Source: Bacillota bacterium (GTDB lineage Bacteria; Bacillota; Clostridia; Lachnospirales; Lachnospiraceae). From it: DNA of 64,000 nt. The translations under genes and the position numbers were made by a program. How positions within the stretch are numbered: the first letter of the stretch is position 1; each line of letters opens with the position of its first letter. Positions 28,441 to 39,503 of the stretch are shown here, piece by piece. The stretch spans positions 1 to 64,000 of the forward strand of contig JAEYQV010000130.1 of the NCBI GenBank assembly GCA_023409835.1, given 5' to 3'. The notes under the pieces are model-generated. The model was not told the origin of the DNA. It searched no databases and saw only the letters and a list, made by a program, of their open reading frames with translations.

Positions 28441-28749
28441 TTATAGCTTCAGGCCTATGGCTTCATTCACATAAGAGGTAATAAAATTTGGTTTCCGGCC
28501 CGTTCCGTGCCGGTCAGGAATCTCTACAATCAAAGGAAGCTTACGGTTCAGCTTAATATCATCAATGATTTCCGGATACTGTCTGCTTAGCTTCTCTGTA
28601 ATCAGAAGAATACCAATGCTTTTATCTGCCATTGCTTTATCCAGTTGTTCCTTAAGATGTATATTCGAATGGATTACTACACCATCCACTCCGGCCAGCT
28701 TCATGCCTGTAAAGGTATCCACATTGTCACTGATTAAAAACATACGCAT
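28441..28749 (-). CDS. ntpG: V-type ATPase subunit F (minus-strand operon)
   Basis: 102-residue small central-stalk subunit (NtpG in Enterococcus naming). MRMFLISDNVDTFTGMKLAGVDGVVIHSN and ILLITEKLSRQYPEIIDDIK show the Rossmann-like F fold. The C terminus IPDRHGTGRKPNFITSYVNEAIGLKL is typical. GGGAGG lies seven bases before ATG 28749; the in-frame TTG at 28767 overlaps that site and is rejected. F precedes E here, unlike the canonical order. Confidence 0.9.
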   Translation of the reverse strand: MRMFLISDNVDTFTGMKLAGVDGVVIHSNIHLKEQLDKAMADKSIGILLITEKLSRQYPEIIDDIKLNRKLPLIVEIPDRHGTGRKPNFITSYVNEAIGLKL

Positions 28750-28788
28750 AAATCTGCCTCCCTTCAAGCAAAATCAACCATGAAACAT

Positions 28789-29211
28789 TTATCCAAGAAT
28801 GGTAAACGATACGATCAATCCGTACAGAGCAATACCTTCTGCCAAAGCTACGAAGATTAACGCCTTACCCATGATGGAGGAGTCCTCACTCATAGCACCG
28901 AGAGCGGCAGAAGCAGCAGAAGCTACGGCAATACCACCACCGATACAGGATAAACCGGTGGAGAGGGCAGCAGCGATATATTTCCATCCATCAACAGAAG
29001 CACTAACAGCGGCGGTAGTCTCAGCTGCATATACCTTTCCGGAGAACAGCATGATGTCCGCAACAATCAAAGTGGCAAAGAAGAAGAACGCATTGCAGGC
29101 AATCGTAGCTTTTAAACCACCCTTTGTTCTTTTCTTGGAAATTAAAAAGGAACCGAAAGGTATTACAATACTTAAAATTAATGCAATTACAATAACAATC
29201 TGTGTCTTCAT
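28789..29211 (-). CDS. ntpK: V-type ATPase rotor subunit K (minus-strand operon)
   Basis: 140 residues and four membrane helices. The C-terminal hairpin has GLSCIGGGIAVASAASAALGAMSED and FVALAEGIALYGLIVSF, with the ion-carrying Glu125. The first hairpin (about residues 4-55) looks unlike the second and has no conserved carboxylate. The Na+ ligand set of E. hirae NtpK (LxxTQ, Q, ETYA) is absent, and a Gly follows Glu125. H+ coupling is therefore inferred. GAGGAGG precedes ATG 29211; 32 upstream codons of open frame are not used. Confidence 0.9.
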   Translation of the reverse strand: MKTQIVIVIALILSIVIPFGSFLISKKRTKGGLKATIACNAFFFFATLIVADIMLFSGKVYAAETTAAVSASVDGWKYIAAALSTGLSCIGGGIAVASAASAALGAMSEDSSIMGKALIFVALAEGIALYGLIVSFTILG

Positions 29212-29233
29212 ACAAATATCCTCCTCAAGATAA

Positions 29234-31135
29234 TTAATTATTTTTATAGGGTTTAAATTCTTTACCGGTTCCTTTATAGAAACGGCTGAACATTTCATAA
29301 TACTCAAGTCTTAATACCTGGATACCTACAATCAGACCTTCCATGGCAGCTACAAAGACGTTTCCCAATACCAATACAAATATATTTGCATTACCTGATT
29401 CCACTCCGGCCAGCAGCATGACAACTCCCATCATTGCAGCGTGGCTTAAGGCAAAGGCTCCGACACGGAGGAAGGAGATTGTATTCGTAACATAGCTGAG
29501 TAAGATTTCAAATAATTCAAAAAATGCTTCCACAATGAACATAACCTTATGTTCGGGGAAAATATGCTTCTTCTTCTCAATCAGTCGGGTAAGGGGCTCA
29601 CGAAAGAAGATCAGAAGCAGCGGTATTGCAAAGAAGATAATGAGTAATATCGTTGCCGGTAAGGCGTGACCGGTAAAAGCTAGTAAAACACAGGCTATGG
29701 CGGCCCCGTAGAAGACCAGTCCGGATACACCGTTCGTATCAAACAGTACCTTACCAAGCTTCTTCTCCTTAATACCGTTTACGATATTAATTATCATAGC
29801 AATCAGGATTAAAGCCACACCGAAGCCAACTGCAGTGAGTAATACGGTCATAACATTATGCATCGGTGACAGCCATAGCGGTTTGATCCAGTCCTCAAAG
29901 CCAAAGATGCTGCCATACAGAACACCGAAGATGGTGGAAAATACTCCGGCTAAGGAGATGATAGCCGCCAGATTCAGCTTTTTTATTTTGTAAAGCAGAA
30001 AGCCGCCGAGAGCAATAATAAGCCCTTGACCCGCATCTCCGAACATAATACCGAAGATCAGAGAATAGGTGATTGCAACAAAGGAGGTAGGATCCACTTC
30101 ATTATAGGCCGGGAAGCCATACATCCTAACAAACATCTCAAAGGGCTTAAATAGCTTTGGGTTTCTTAGCTTTGTCGGTGGTTTTGTTGTCACACTTTCC
30201 TGGCCGTCATCCGTAATGCAATAAACCTCGGGGTCCTTCTCGATATCGCTTAAGAAGTTAATTACATCATGCTCGGAAATCCATCCACATAATATATAGA
30301 AGACTTCATCCTTTCCCTTCTCCTTGGTACAAGCGGCCAGCTTACGGACATCAAAGTTTTTATTGTAGATGGTCAGGGTGTTATGTGCGTTAAAGAGCTC
30401 CTCCGCCCGTTGCTCCAGCCGCTCCTTAATCTGGGCGGACACATCGGTGAGCTTGGTATTGATTTCATTCCGTTTCGCCAGAAAGCTACGGTAAGCCTCC
30501 TCCGGTGTACCCTCATATTCATCGGGAAGGAATAAACGCTCAAAATGTAGGGAAGCATAGATGGCGTCAATCTTAACAGACATTGTAGCCGGAACAAAAT
30601 AAATTCCCCAGACATAATCGCTGTCACTGTCACATTCAAAAAATAAGGAATTCAAATTGTCATATACGTATTTTGAAAACTTATTGTAATACTCATGGGA
30701 TATCTTACCAAAACGGAAATTAATGAATTTCAGTTCAAGTATCTTATGGATATCATAATCCAGATTGCGAAACGGCTCAATCTGATGGATCAGTTCGGTA
30801 TATCGGGCCTTTTGCTCTTTTAGTTCCTTCTTTTTGGTATTTAAGTCCTCCAGCATACAGAAGGTAGAGGTAATAACCTCAGAGGCTTTCTCGGGGGTCA
30901 TGTCCATTGGAGTAAAGGTCTGGTTCTTATCGAGCTTTTTTATCAGCTCCTCCGATTTACCGATCAGATCCTTGTAGGGATTTATCTCGACAAATGGTTT
31001 TAGCTCATGTACGGAGCTTAATTCGGACAAGGCATTTTCCAGATGGATGTTGTACTTGCTTAAATACACCCTGACAACACGGTCAAAATCCCTCTTAGGC
31101 CCTGTAATGCTAAGGAATTTCATTTTTTCAATCAA
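29234..31135 (-). CDS. ntpI: V-type ATPase subunit I/a (minus-strand operon)
   Basis: 633 residues. The N-terminal half (about 1-330) is the cytoplasmic collar with coiled coils, followed by seven or eight membrane helices from about 340. The half-channel arginine is in YVTNTISFLRVGAFALSHA, the form seen in many Firmicute and spirochaete A/V-ATPases. It differs from the LSYSRLLALGLATG form in the other operon. It starts with TTG 31135, eight bases after GGAGG. It probably forms the ion path with this operon's own K ring. Confidence 0.93.
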   Translation of the reverse strand: MIEKMKFLSITGPKRDFDRVVRVYLSKYNIHLENALSELSSVHELKPFVEINPYKDLIGKSEELIKKLDKNQTFTPMDMTPEKASEVITSTFCMLEDLNTKKKELKEQKARYTELIHQIEPFRNLDYDIHKILELKFINFRFGKISHEYYNKFSKYVYDNLNSLFFECDSDSDYVWGIYFVPATMSVKIDAIYASLHFERLFLPDEYEGTPEEAYRSFLAKRNEINTKLTDVSAQIKERLEQRAEELFNAHNTLTIYNKNFDVRKLAACTKEKGKDEVFYILCGWISEHDVINFLSDIEKDPEVYCITDDGQESVTTKPPTKLRNPKLFKPFEMFVRMYGFPAYNEVDPTSFVAITYSLIFGIMFGDAGQGLIIALGGFLLYKIKKLNLAAIISLAGVFSTIFGVLYGSIFGFEDWIKPLWLSPMHNVMTVLLTAVGFGVALILIAMIINIVNGIKEKKLGKVLFDTNGVSGLVFYGAAIACVLLAFTGHALPATILLIIFFAIPLLLIFFREPLTRLIEKKKHIFPEHKVMFIVEAFFELFEILLSYVTNTISFLRVGAFALSHAAMMGVVMLLAGVESGNANIFVLVLGNVFVAAMEGLIVGIQVLRLEYYEMFSRFYKGTGKEFKPYKNN

Positions 31136-31185
31136 TTCTTACACCTCCGGTTTCGTGTAGTTCATACCGGGCAAACCGCTTGCCC

Positions 31186-32220
31186 TCATTGTAAAATATA
31201 TTTCAGCTTTTCTTTGAGATCCAGCCCGTATCGGATACATTCCAAAGCGGTGGTTAACCGGGCAATCTCGGACTCCTTTTGAAAGAGGTAATAATTAACT
31301 GCAGTCATAGAAGCCGGATATTTTGCTTTGTAATCTTTGTATAGCTTATTCATGCTTTGGTTATAGGTGACTTCAATTGTCCCATCCATCAGCGATGGAA
31401 TAGTCCCTTTATAATAGGTCGTTTTAAGTATGGCGTAATATTCATCCAGTGATGTGGATTTAATCAACTTGACCAACTGCTCCTTCGAAAGCTTATGATT
31501 AACCGGAATGATGTAGGAGAGTAGATCAGTGGGATTGATATCAAATACTGCTTTAGAACGATAGATCCACATGATATTCAGCAGATCGATTTCCGTACCC
31601 AGCCGCTCAGTTACAGCCTTAAGCGTATCCCCATGGACCAGCTTTCCTTTGATCTTCCACATCCGTTTAAAATAGTAGATGTCCAGCTGCATCTCGTAAT
31701 CAAACATATTTACAACCGAGGAGTTTTGAAGCTTTAAGAACATCGGATAGAATTCCGTATCCTTAAGCTGGCGGATAAATTCCTCCATACTCCGGGAAGC
31801 AGCCAGCGCTGTGATATCAAAATCAGAATGCCGGTCAAAAAACTCCTGGAACATTGACAGATCATAGGTTGTTTCTTCATTATATATATAGTGGATACAA
31901 TTTTTCAGTATGGTTACTTCATGTCTTAGAAAAATCAGCTCAAGATCCTTACGCTGTTCCTGATTAGCAAATCGGTATATTTTGGCATAATCATAATAGA
32001 AACCGTAGATAAAGATTCGTTCCGCATCAAACCGGTGTAACTCATGTTCGTCATACTTCTGAAAGATCTCCTGATAACCGGGATGATTTTTTAAGAAATT
32101 GATAAAATCCGCAGTAGTATCAAGGTTGGCAATCTTTTGGTAATCCTCCCTGCTGATCAGGTTGGAGCTCATCGCCCGGATCTTTGTATTGATGCCGCTA
32201 AAGGAGAGCATATTCTTCAT
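31186..32220 (-). CDS. ntpC: V-type ATPase subunit C/d (minus-strand operon)
   Basis: 344 residues, all helical. It forms the socket between the central stalk and the K ring. It lacks strong motifs but matches by size, helical pattern (three repeated bundles) and place in the operon; KIRAMSSNLISREDYQKIANL at the N terminus and the tail ARLTTALECIRYGLDLKEK are family-like. GGAGG lies five bases before ATG 32220, inside the first codons of the longer frame starting at 32232. Placement before I is non-canonical. Confidence 0.88.
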   Translation of the reverse strand: MKNMLSFSGINTKIRAMSSNLISREDYQKIANLDTTADFINFLKNHPGYQEIFQKYDEHELHRFDAERIFIYGFYYDYAKIYRFANQEQRKDLELIFLRHEVTILKNCIHYIYNEETTYDLSMFQEFFDRHSDFDITALAASRSMEEFIRQLKDTEFYPMFLKLQNSSVVNMFDYEMQLDIYYFKRMWKIKGKLVHGDTLKAVTERLGTEIDLLNIMWIYRSKAVFDINPTDLLSYIIPVNHKLSKEQLVKLIKSTSLDEYYAILKTTYYKGTIPSLMDGTIEVTYNQSMNKLYKDYKAKYPASMTAVNYYLFQKESEIARLTTALECIRYGLDLKEKLKYILQ

Positions 32221-32271
32221 ATATTCCTCCATTCCTGCGCATGCTTGCTGCGCCTTTGAAGTTTGTGATAA

Positions 32272-32583
32272 TTAAGAACAAAGGATGCCGCTCAATAGCT
32301 TATTAACAAAGTCATCATGGTTTTTTTGATATTGCTCTTCCATGTCCAGCAGCTGCTTTTCGCTCTTCTTGGTTAATTGCTCAATTTCGCTTTCCAGCTC
32401 TTTTTCCATCTCAGAACGGTATTGATTGATTTTTTTCGTATTTTCTAGGTTAATTTCTTTTTCAAGCCGGTCAAGATCAGCTTCAAACTCATCATGCAAA
32501 CATATTTTTTCCTGGTTAGCTCGATCAATGATCAGCTTAGCTTTCTCTTCAATTTCAAATAACTTGCTAATCGTTCTTTCCAT
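32272..32583 (-). CDS. ntpF: V-type ATPase peripheral-stalk subunit G/H (minus-strand operon)
   Basis: 103 residues, nearly all charged coiled coil (IDRANQEKICLHDEFEADLDRLEKEINLENTKK). It is the presumed partner of subunit E in the peripheral stalk. First gene of the minus operon; AGGAGG lies five bases before ATG 32583. Facing it across 490 bases is the lacI gene with two candidate operators. Sequence alone is weakly diagnostic for this family; position makes the call. Confidence 0.78.
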   Translation of the reverse strand: MERTISKLFEIEEKAKLIIDRANQEKICLHDEFEADLDRLEKEINLENTKKINQYRSEMEKELESEIEQLTKKSEKQLLDMEEQYQKNHDDFVNKLLSGILCS

Positions 32584-33073
32584 CGAAACCTCCTGTTATT
32601 AATAACCAACCGATAGAATATCAGCGATATGGTCTTTCATTGTGACAGAATTATCTTATACCTTTTTAAAAAAAATACTATAGTCATTATTACTAAAAAT
32701 TAAGTAACAAAAAAACAAATAATGAAGAAAATCGACCAAAGAAATGATAATAGACCTTTTCATAGCAAGGATATGTCCTATTCATGTTAGAAAACGATTA
32801 AGGACAAAATATTAAAATTATGAAATAAAGCTTGCAATATAAATCGAAAAGGATTAAGATAATTATTGTTAAAGGTTACCTGGTTATCCATATATACCAT
32901 GAAATACGGTAATATTAAGAGCTAAGGTTAAGAAAACCTACTTAATTAATCAGTAAAATGTAATAAAAAAGAAAATAATAGCAATTGATTTATAATGAAA
33001 ATGCCAAATTATAGGCATAAGAAAACGATTAAGTAATCAGCTTATTCATTTTTCGTATTAAAGGAGTCTTATT
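32584..33073. promoter_or_regulatory. Divergent control region of ntp operon 1 and lacI
   Basis: 490 very AT-rich bases. Two identical 14-mers AGAAAACGATTAAG lie at 32789-32802 and 33020-33033, with the CG-centred pattern of LacI/GalR-type operators. A TATAAT box (32991-32996) lies just before the second site, fitting a lacI promoter, although its -35 box is poor. An ATGCC/GGCAT inverted repeat flanks it near 33000-33018. The minus-strand promoter cannot be placed with confidence. Confidence 0.6.
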
Positions 33074-34084
33074 GTGGTTTCTATTAAGGATATTTCAATC
33101 AGATGTGGTGTTTCGGTTGCAACCGTTAGCAAAGCGTTGAATGATCACAGCGATATTGCTGAATCTACGAAGGAAAATATCAGGAAGGCTGCAAAAGAGA
33201 TGGGATACTTCCCGAATTCTTCTGCAAGGGCTTTAAAAACGAACCGCACCTATAACATCGGAGTGCTGTTTGTTGACGAAGCACAGAGCGGCCTGACCCA
33301 TGAGTACTTTGCAAATGTACTTGACAGCTTCAAGGTAGAAGCAGAAAGAAACGGTTATGACATAACCTTTATCAATAATCATATGGGGCATAGGAAAATG
33401 TCCTATTACGAGCATAGTAAATACCGGGGAGTTGATGGTGTTGTAATAGCCTGCATTAACTTTTCCAATCCGAACGTAGTTGAGCTGATCCGAGGGGAAC
33501 TGCCCGTGGTTACAATTGATCATGTATTTGATAACAGGACGGCGATTATTTCAGACAATATCAAAGGTATGAGGGATTTAATATCCTACATATATAAAAT
33601 GGGACACAGGAAAATTGCATTTATTCATGGCGCAGATTCCTCCGTTACCCAGAACCGTGTAGGTAGTTATTATAAGACACTGGGAGAGTTGGGGATATCA
33701 GTTCCGGATGAATATGTCAAGAGCGGAATTTACCATGACCCGGATACTACTGCATGGTTGACCAAGGAGTTGCTGGAGCTGAAGGAAAGACCTACCTGTA
33801 TTATTTTCCCCGACGATTTTTCCTGTATCGGAGGCATTAATGCAATCAAGGAAATGGGCTTGAGGGTACCGGAGGATATCTCGGTTGCCGGCTATGACGG
33901 TATTACGCTATCCCAGGTGCTGGATCCGAAGCTTACAACTCTTCAGCAGGACACCAAAGCTTTGGGAAGATGTGCTGCTGAGAAATTAATTGCTTTGATC
34001 GAGAATCCCAAAGCAGCAATTATAGAAAGGGTGGTGGTTGAAGGAAGGGTATTGACCGGTAATTCAGTCATAAGTATTAATTAG
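33074..34084 (+). CDS. LacI-family regulator between the two ATPase operons
   Basis: 336 residues. The N-terminal HTH and hinge (VSIKDISIRCGVSVATVSKALNDHSDIAESTKENIRKAAKEMGY, then NSSARALKTNRTYNIGV) is followed by a periplasmic-binding-protein-like effector domain (DGVVIACI, GHRKIAFIHG, PDDFSCIGGINAIKEMG, SVAGYDGI, TTLQQD). It is a GalR/CcpA-type architecture with an unknown ligand. Starts with GTG 33074 after AAGGAG. Its position between two divergent ATPase operons and the paired operators upstream suggest it controls itself and at least the minus-strand operon. Confidence 0.92.
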   Translation: MVSIKDISIRCGVSVATVSKALNDHSDIAESTKENIRKAAKEMGYFPNSSARALKTNRTYNIGVLFVDEAQSGLTHEYFANVLDSFKVEAERNGYDITFINNHMGHRKMSYYEHSKYRGVDGVVIACINFSNPNVVELIRGELPVVTIDHVFDNRTAIISDNIKGMRDLISYIYKMGHRKIAFIHGADSSVTQNRVGSYYKTLGELGISVPDEYVKSGIYHDPDTTAWLTKELLELKERPTCIIFPDDFSCIGGINAIKEMGLRVPEDISVAGYDGITLSQVLDPKLTTLQQDTKALGRCAAEKLIALIENPKAAIIERVVVEGRVLTGNSVISIN

Positions 34085-34114
34085 TGGGTTAAAGTATACA
34101 GAATCTAATTTCAT

Positions 34115-34160
34115 CGGGACATAGGAATATCGTCCCGTCGGGACAATGAGTTATCGTCCC
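34115..34160 (+). repeat. Tandem GGGAC/GTCCC inverted repeats
   Basis: CGGGAC-N11-GTCCCG (34115-34137) and CGGGAC-N11-GTCCC (34139-34160) repeat with a 24-base period. The junction GTCCCGTCGGGAC is itself self-complementary, so two mutually exclusive folds are possible. It lies between lacI and ATPase operon 2. Confidence 0.7.
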
Positions 34161-34273
34161 TGCCTGCGTACTGGGGAGGTATGGGGGCCGGACAGCTTGC
34201 TCTGAGGAGAGATAAGTGCATGTATTACTTTTTGAAGTAATTATTTCGATGATGGGAGTAGTAAAGATATAAC

Positions 34274-34328
34274 TTTTTTTAATAAAAGGAAGGATTTACT
34301 TCTTGAGGGGGAGTAGATTCTTCCTTTT
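34274..34328 (+). terminator. Terminator after lacI
   Basis: AAAAGGAAGGA (34274-34284) pairs with TTCTTCCTTTT (34318-34328), with one wobble, and a further ACT/AGT pairing inside. It continues into TTTTAC and the next repeat copy. Confidence 0.65.
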
Positions 34329-34367
34329 ACATTAGCGATTGGCTGTTATAGACAATTGATCCGGTTC
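34329..34367 (+). repeat. Dispersed terminator-associated repeat, copy 6 (diverged)
   Basis: ATTAGCGATTGGCTG...GACAATTGATCCGGTT keeps both ends of the family consensus, with changes and a short insertion in the middle. Directly 3' of the lacI terminator. The rest of the 445-base lacI-ntpF gap is AT-rich with an ATTACTT/AAGTAAT hairpin near 34218. Confidence 0.6.
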
Positions 34368-34456
34368 TCAATTACAATCAGATCCAAGGAATGTAATATT
34401 TAGCTAGAAAATGATCATATTTAATAAGAGCTTTGTATTTTCAGTTTGATAATTTG

Positions 34457-34485
34457 TTGAAAATAATATAATAGTAAGATATAAT
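34457..34485 (+). promoter_or_regulatory. Promoter of ATPase operon 2
   Basis: TTGAAA (34457-34462), a 17-bp spacer and TATAAT (34480-34485) lie 44 bases before ATG 34530. A sequence resembling the lacI-region operator (AGAAAATGAT, 34406-34415) occurs upstream but matches only 10 of 14 positions. Confidence 0.75.
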
Positions 34486-34529
34486 GGTTTTGATGCACTA
34501 TAGCATTATTGTGTATTGGAGGTGAAGAA

Positions 34530-34838
34530 ATGGTACAAGAAACAGTACAAGCTGTCCGCAAGGCAGAGTTAAATGCAGCGCAGACAGAAAAGGAGGCTTT
34601 AGCAAAAAAAGAAGCGATTCTGGAAGCAGCAAAGCAGGAAGCAAAGGCTTTGATTTCATCCAGAGTAAAGGATGCACAGAGGAAGGCGGAGGAGGCTTTA
34701 AAGCAAGCCGAAAGCCGTAGTAAGGACATCCTGGAGGAATCGAAAATCCGAGCGGAAAAAGAGGTTATCTTCATGAGGGAATTAGTAAATAATAAGGAAC
34801 AGGCAGCGATCGAACTTGTTCTTACCAATGTGATTTGA
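34530..34838 (+). CDS. ntpF: V-type ATPase peripheral-stalk subunit G/H (plus-strand operon)
   Basis: 102 residues, an alanine/lysine/glutamate-rich coiled coil (ETVQAVRKAELNAAQTEKEALAKK). First gene of the second operon, as in E. hirae ntpFIKECGABD. GGAGGTGAAGAA precedes ATG 34530; an upstream in-frame start at 34509 overlaps the ribosome site. Presumed stalk partner of subunit E. Identification relies on size, composition and position. Confidence 0.8.
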   Translation: MVQETVQAVRKAELNAAQTEKEALAKKEAILEAAKQEAKALISSRVKDAQRKAEEALKQAESRSKDILEESKIRAEKEVIFMRELVNNKEQAAIELVLTNVI

Positions 34839-34883
34839 CCTGCTGCGAGGCAATAAGAAAAGAGCAAAGGAGGTGTTCCTGTT

Positions 34884-37389
<2,506 letters not shown>

Positions 37390-37407
37390 CAGTTGGGAGA
37401 AAACGCT

Positions 37408-38043
37408 ATGACTGGATTAGATAAGATACTGAATGCGATTGAAGCGGAAGCAAAGCAATCTGCCCAGACTGTGATAAAACAGGCGGAGCTTGAAGCACAA
37501 CAGCTTCTGGCGGCAGCAAAGGCAGAGGCTGATAGCAAATGCGCTGACATCGCGAGTAAGTCCGAGATAGATGTAAAAGCAGTCTTAAGCCGTGCAGAAT
37601 CGGCTGCCGCGTTGCAGGAAAAGAAGCTTCTACTGGATGCAAAGCAGCAGATGATCAACAATATCATCACCGAAGCCAGGAATTCTCTGGCCGGATTACC
37701 GGAACAGAGCTATGTTGATGTTATTCTTAAGATGGTAAAGAAATATGCCCACAACAAGCCCGGCAGGATTGTTTTCTCTACTGAGGATAAGAAGCGCCTT
37801 CCTTCAGATTTTGACAACAGACTTAAGGAAGCTTTAGCCGGAATAGATGGAGCATCTCTTACCATCTCAGAGGAAACGACAAAGATAGACGGCGGCTTCC
37901 TGCTCCTGTACGGTGACATTGAAGAGAACTGCTCTTTTGATGCACTGTTTGCAGCTGCAAAGGAAGAGCTGCAGGACAAGATTAATGCTTTTCTCTATAC
38001 GGAGTCTGCCGAAGCAAAAAGCAGCAGTACGGCAAAGGCATGA
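37408..38043 (+). CDS. ntpE: V-type ATPase subunit E (plus-strand operon)
   Basis: 211 residues: an alanine-rich coiled coil (MTGLDKILNAIEAEAKQSAQTVIKQAELEAQQLL) followed by a C-terminal alpha/beta domain with TTKIDGGFLLLYGDIEENCSFDALF. Peripheral stalk. GGGAG lies eight bases before ATG 37408; the TTG at 37393 overlaps the ribosome site and is rejected. An unusual 102-base gap to ntpC follows, with a direct repeat TGCAGA-TGAGA (38077, 38116) that is otherwise unexplained. Confidence 0.9.
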   Translation: MTGLDKILNAIEAEAKQSAQTVIKQAELEAQQLLAAAKAEADSKCADIASKSEIDVKAVLSRAESAAALQEKKLLLDAKQQMINNIITEARNSLAGLPEQSYVDVILKMVKKYAHNKPGRIVFSTEDKKRLPSDFDNRLKEALAGIDGASLTISEETTKIDGGFLLLYGDIEENCSFDALFAAAKEELQDKINAFLYTESAEAKSSSTAKA

Positions 38044-38145
38044 TTGGTAAATTATTGAATAGCAAATATTGTGCCTGCAGAGTGAGAAAAGGAAGAATTT
38101 TCTTACACAACGTTTGCAGATTGAGAGAAAGGCGTGGTTATTTAT

Positions 38146-39114
38146 ATGACTGATAATCAATATATCTATGCAGTCGCACGAATCCGTTCCAAAGAGCTTC
38201 AGCTCCTTAACAAGAACGATATAGACCAGCTTCTGAACCTGAAAAGTGAGAGGGAGTGCCTGCGATATCTAGCCGATAAGGGCTGGGGCAGATCGGGAGA
38301 TGAGACTGCCGATGCGCTTGTTATGGCGGAGAGGGAAAAGACCTGGGAGATCATAAATGAGCTGGTTGAGGATATGTCAATCTTCAATACCTTCCTATAT
38401 GCCAACGACTTTCACAATGTCAAAGCGGCGATCAAGCAGGTTTATACGAACTTAGATTTACCGGGTATCTATAATCAGAATGGAACCATAAAGCCTGAAG
38501 TCATTTATCATGCAGTAAAGGAACAGAACTTTTCCGAACTGCCGGAGTATATGAGAAGCAGTGCAGAGGAAGCCTTCCAGGTCCAGCTTCACACCGGCGA
38601 CAGCCAGCTGTGTGATATCATACTGGATAAGGCAGCCCTGGAATTCATTTATAAGAAAAGTAAGGAATCCGGAAACGAGCTGCTGATTAATTATGCCGAG
38701 CTTAAGGTGGCTTCCGCTGATATCAATATTGCAATTCGAAGCATACGGACCGGTAAGGATCAGGTTTTTATGGAGCGGGCTCTGGCCGATTGCGCCAGCC
38801 TTAATATCCGGGAGCTGATCTCAGCTTGTTTGGACGGAGAAGAGGCTGCTTTAAATTACTTATCAACAACCGTTTATGCGGATGCGGTTCCGGCACTTAA
38901 GACCTCGTTCTCAGCCTTTGAACGCTGGTGCGATAACCTGATCGTCCGACTGATTCGTCCGCAGAGATATAATCCCTTTACTGTTTCCCCGATTGCTGCA
39001 TATATCCTGGCAAGAGAGAATGAGATCAAGACAGTAAGGATTTTATTATCGGGTAAAAGAAACGAGATTTCGGAGGAAGCAATCCGGGAAAGAATGAGGG
39101 AAATGTATGTATAA
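38146..39114 (+). CDS. ntpC: V-type ATPase subunit C/d (plus-strand operon)
   Basis: 322 residues, helical. The N-terminal YIYAVARIRSKELQLL is characteristic of NtpC, and NPFTVSPIAAYILARENEIKTVRILLSGK is the conserved C-terminal part. It links the rotor ring to the D/F shaft. ATG 38146 is chosen; a GTG at 38134 is in frame, and AAAGG lies 13 bases before the ATG. Overlaps ntpG by eight bases. Confidence 0.92.
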   Translation: MTDNQYIYAVARIRSKELQLLNKNDIDQLLNLKSERECLRYLADKGWGRSGDETADALVMAEREKTWEIINELVEDMSIFNTFLYANDFHNVKAAIKQVYTNLDLPGIYNQNGTIKPEVIYHAVKEQNFSELPEYMRSSAEEAFQVQLHTGDSQLCDIILDKAALEFIYKKSKESGNELLINYAELKVASADINIAIRSIRTGKDQVFMERALADCASLNIRELISACLDGEEAALNYLSTTVYADAVPALKTSFSAFERWCDNLIVRLIRPQRYNPFTVSPIAAYILARENEIKTVRILLSGKRNEISEEAIRERMREMYV

Positions 39115-39424
39115 GATTGCAGTAATGGGTGATCGTGACAGCATTTACGGCTTTGCAGCCCTCGGACTTGACACATATCCGGTAGCGGATTCCGAGGAAG
39201 CGGCAAAGACCTTAAAGACTCTGGCAGACAGCCAGTACGCCGTCATCTATGTGACAGAAGCTTTGCAGGCTCGGATTGAAACAGAGATTGACAAGTATGT
39301 CAATGACGGACTTCCAGCCATTATACCGATACCGGGAGTATCCGGTAATACAGGAATGGGGATAAGAAATGTTAAGAAATCGGTGGAACGGGCAGTAGGC
39401 TCTGATATCATTTTTAATACATGA
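39107..39424 (+). CDS. ntpG: V-type ATPase subunit F (plus-strand operon)
   Basis: 105-residue Rossmann-like central-stalk protein: YKIAVMGDRDSIYGFAALGLDTYPV, then YAVIYVTEALQARIETEIDKY and IPIPGVSGNTGMGIRNVKKSVERAVG. It binds subunit D at the rotor shaft. The start is inside the end of ntpC, indicating coupling. Corresponds to NtpG of E. hirae. Confidence 0.93.
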   Translation: MYKIAVMGDRDSIYGFAALGLDTYPVADSEEAAKTLKTLADSQYAVIYVTEALQARIETEIDKYVNDGLPAIIPIPGVSGNTGMGIRNVKKSVERAVGSDIIFNT

Positions 39425-39503
39425 TTGACAGCGATAATAAAGCTTTATAAGAATGCCGGTATCCGGCAGTGTTAGACGATATTATAAAAAGCAGGTGAAT
39501 ATT

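Noticed and set aside
28789..29307. 172-residue version of the minus-operon K subunit
   Set aside because: The extra 32 codons cover the ntpI end and the GAGGAGG ribosome site; ATG 29211 begins a normal membrane helix.
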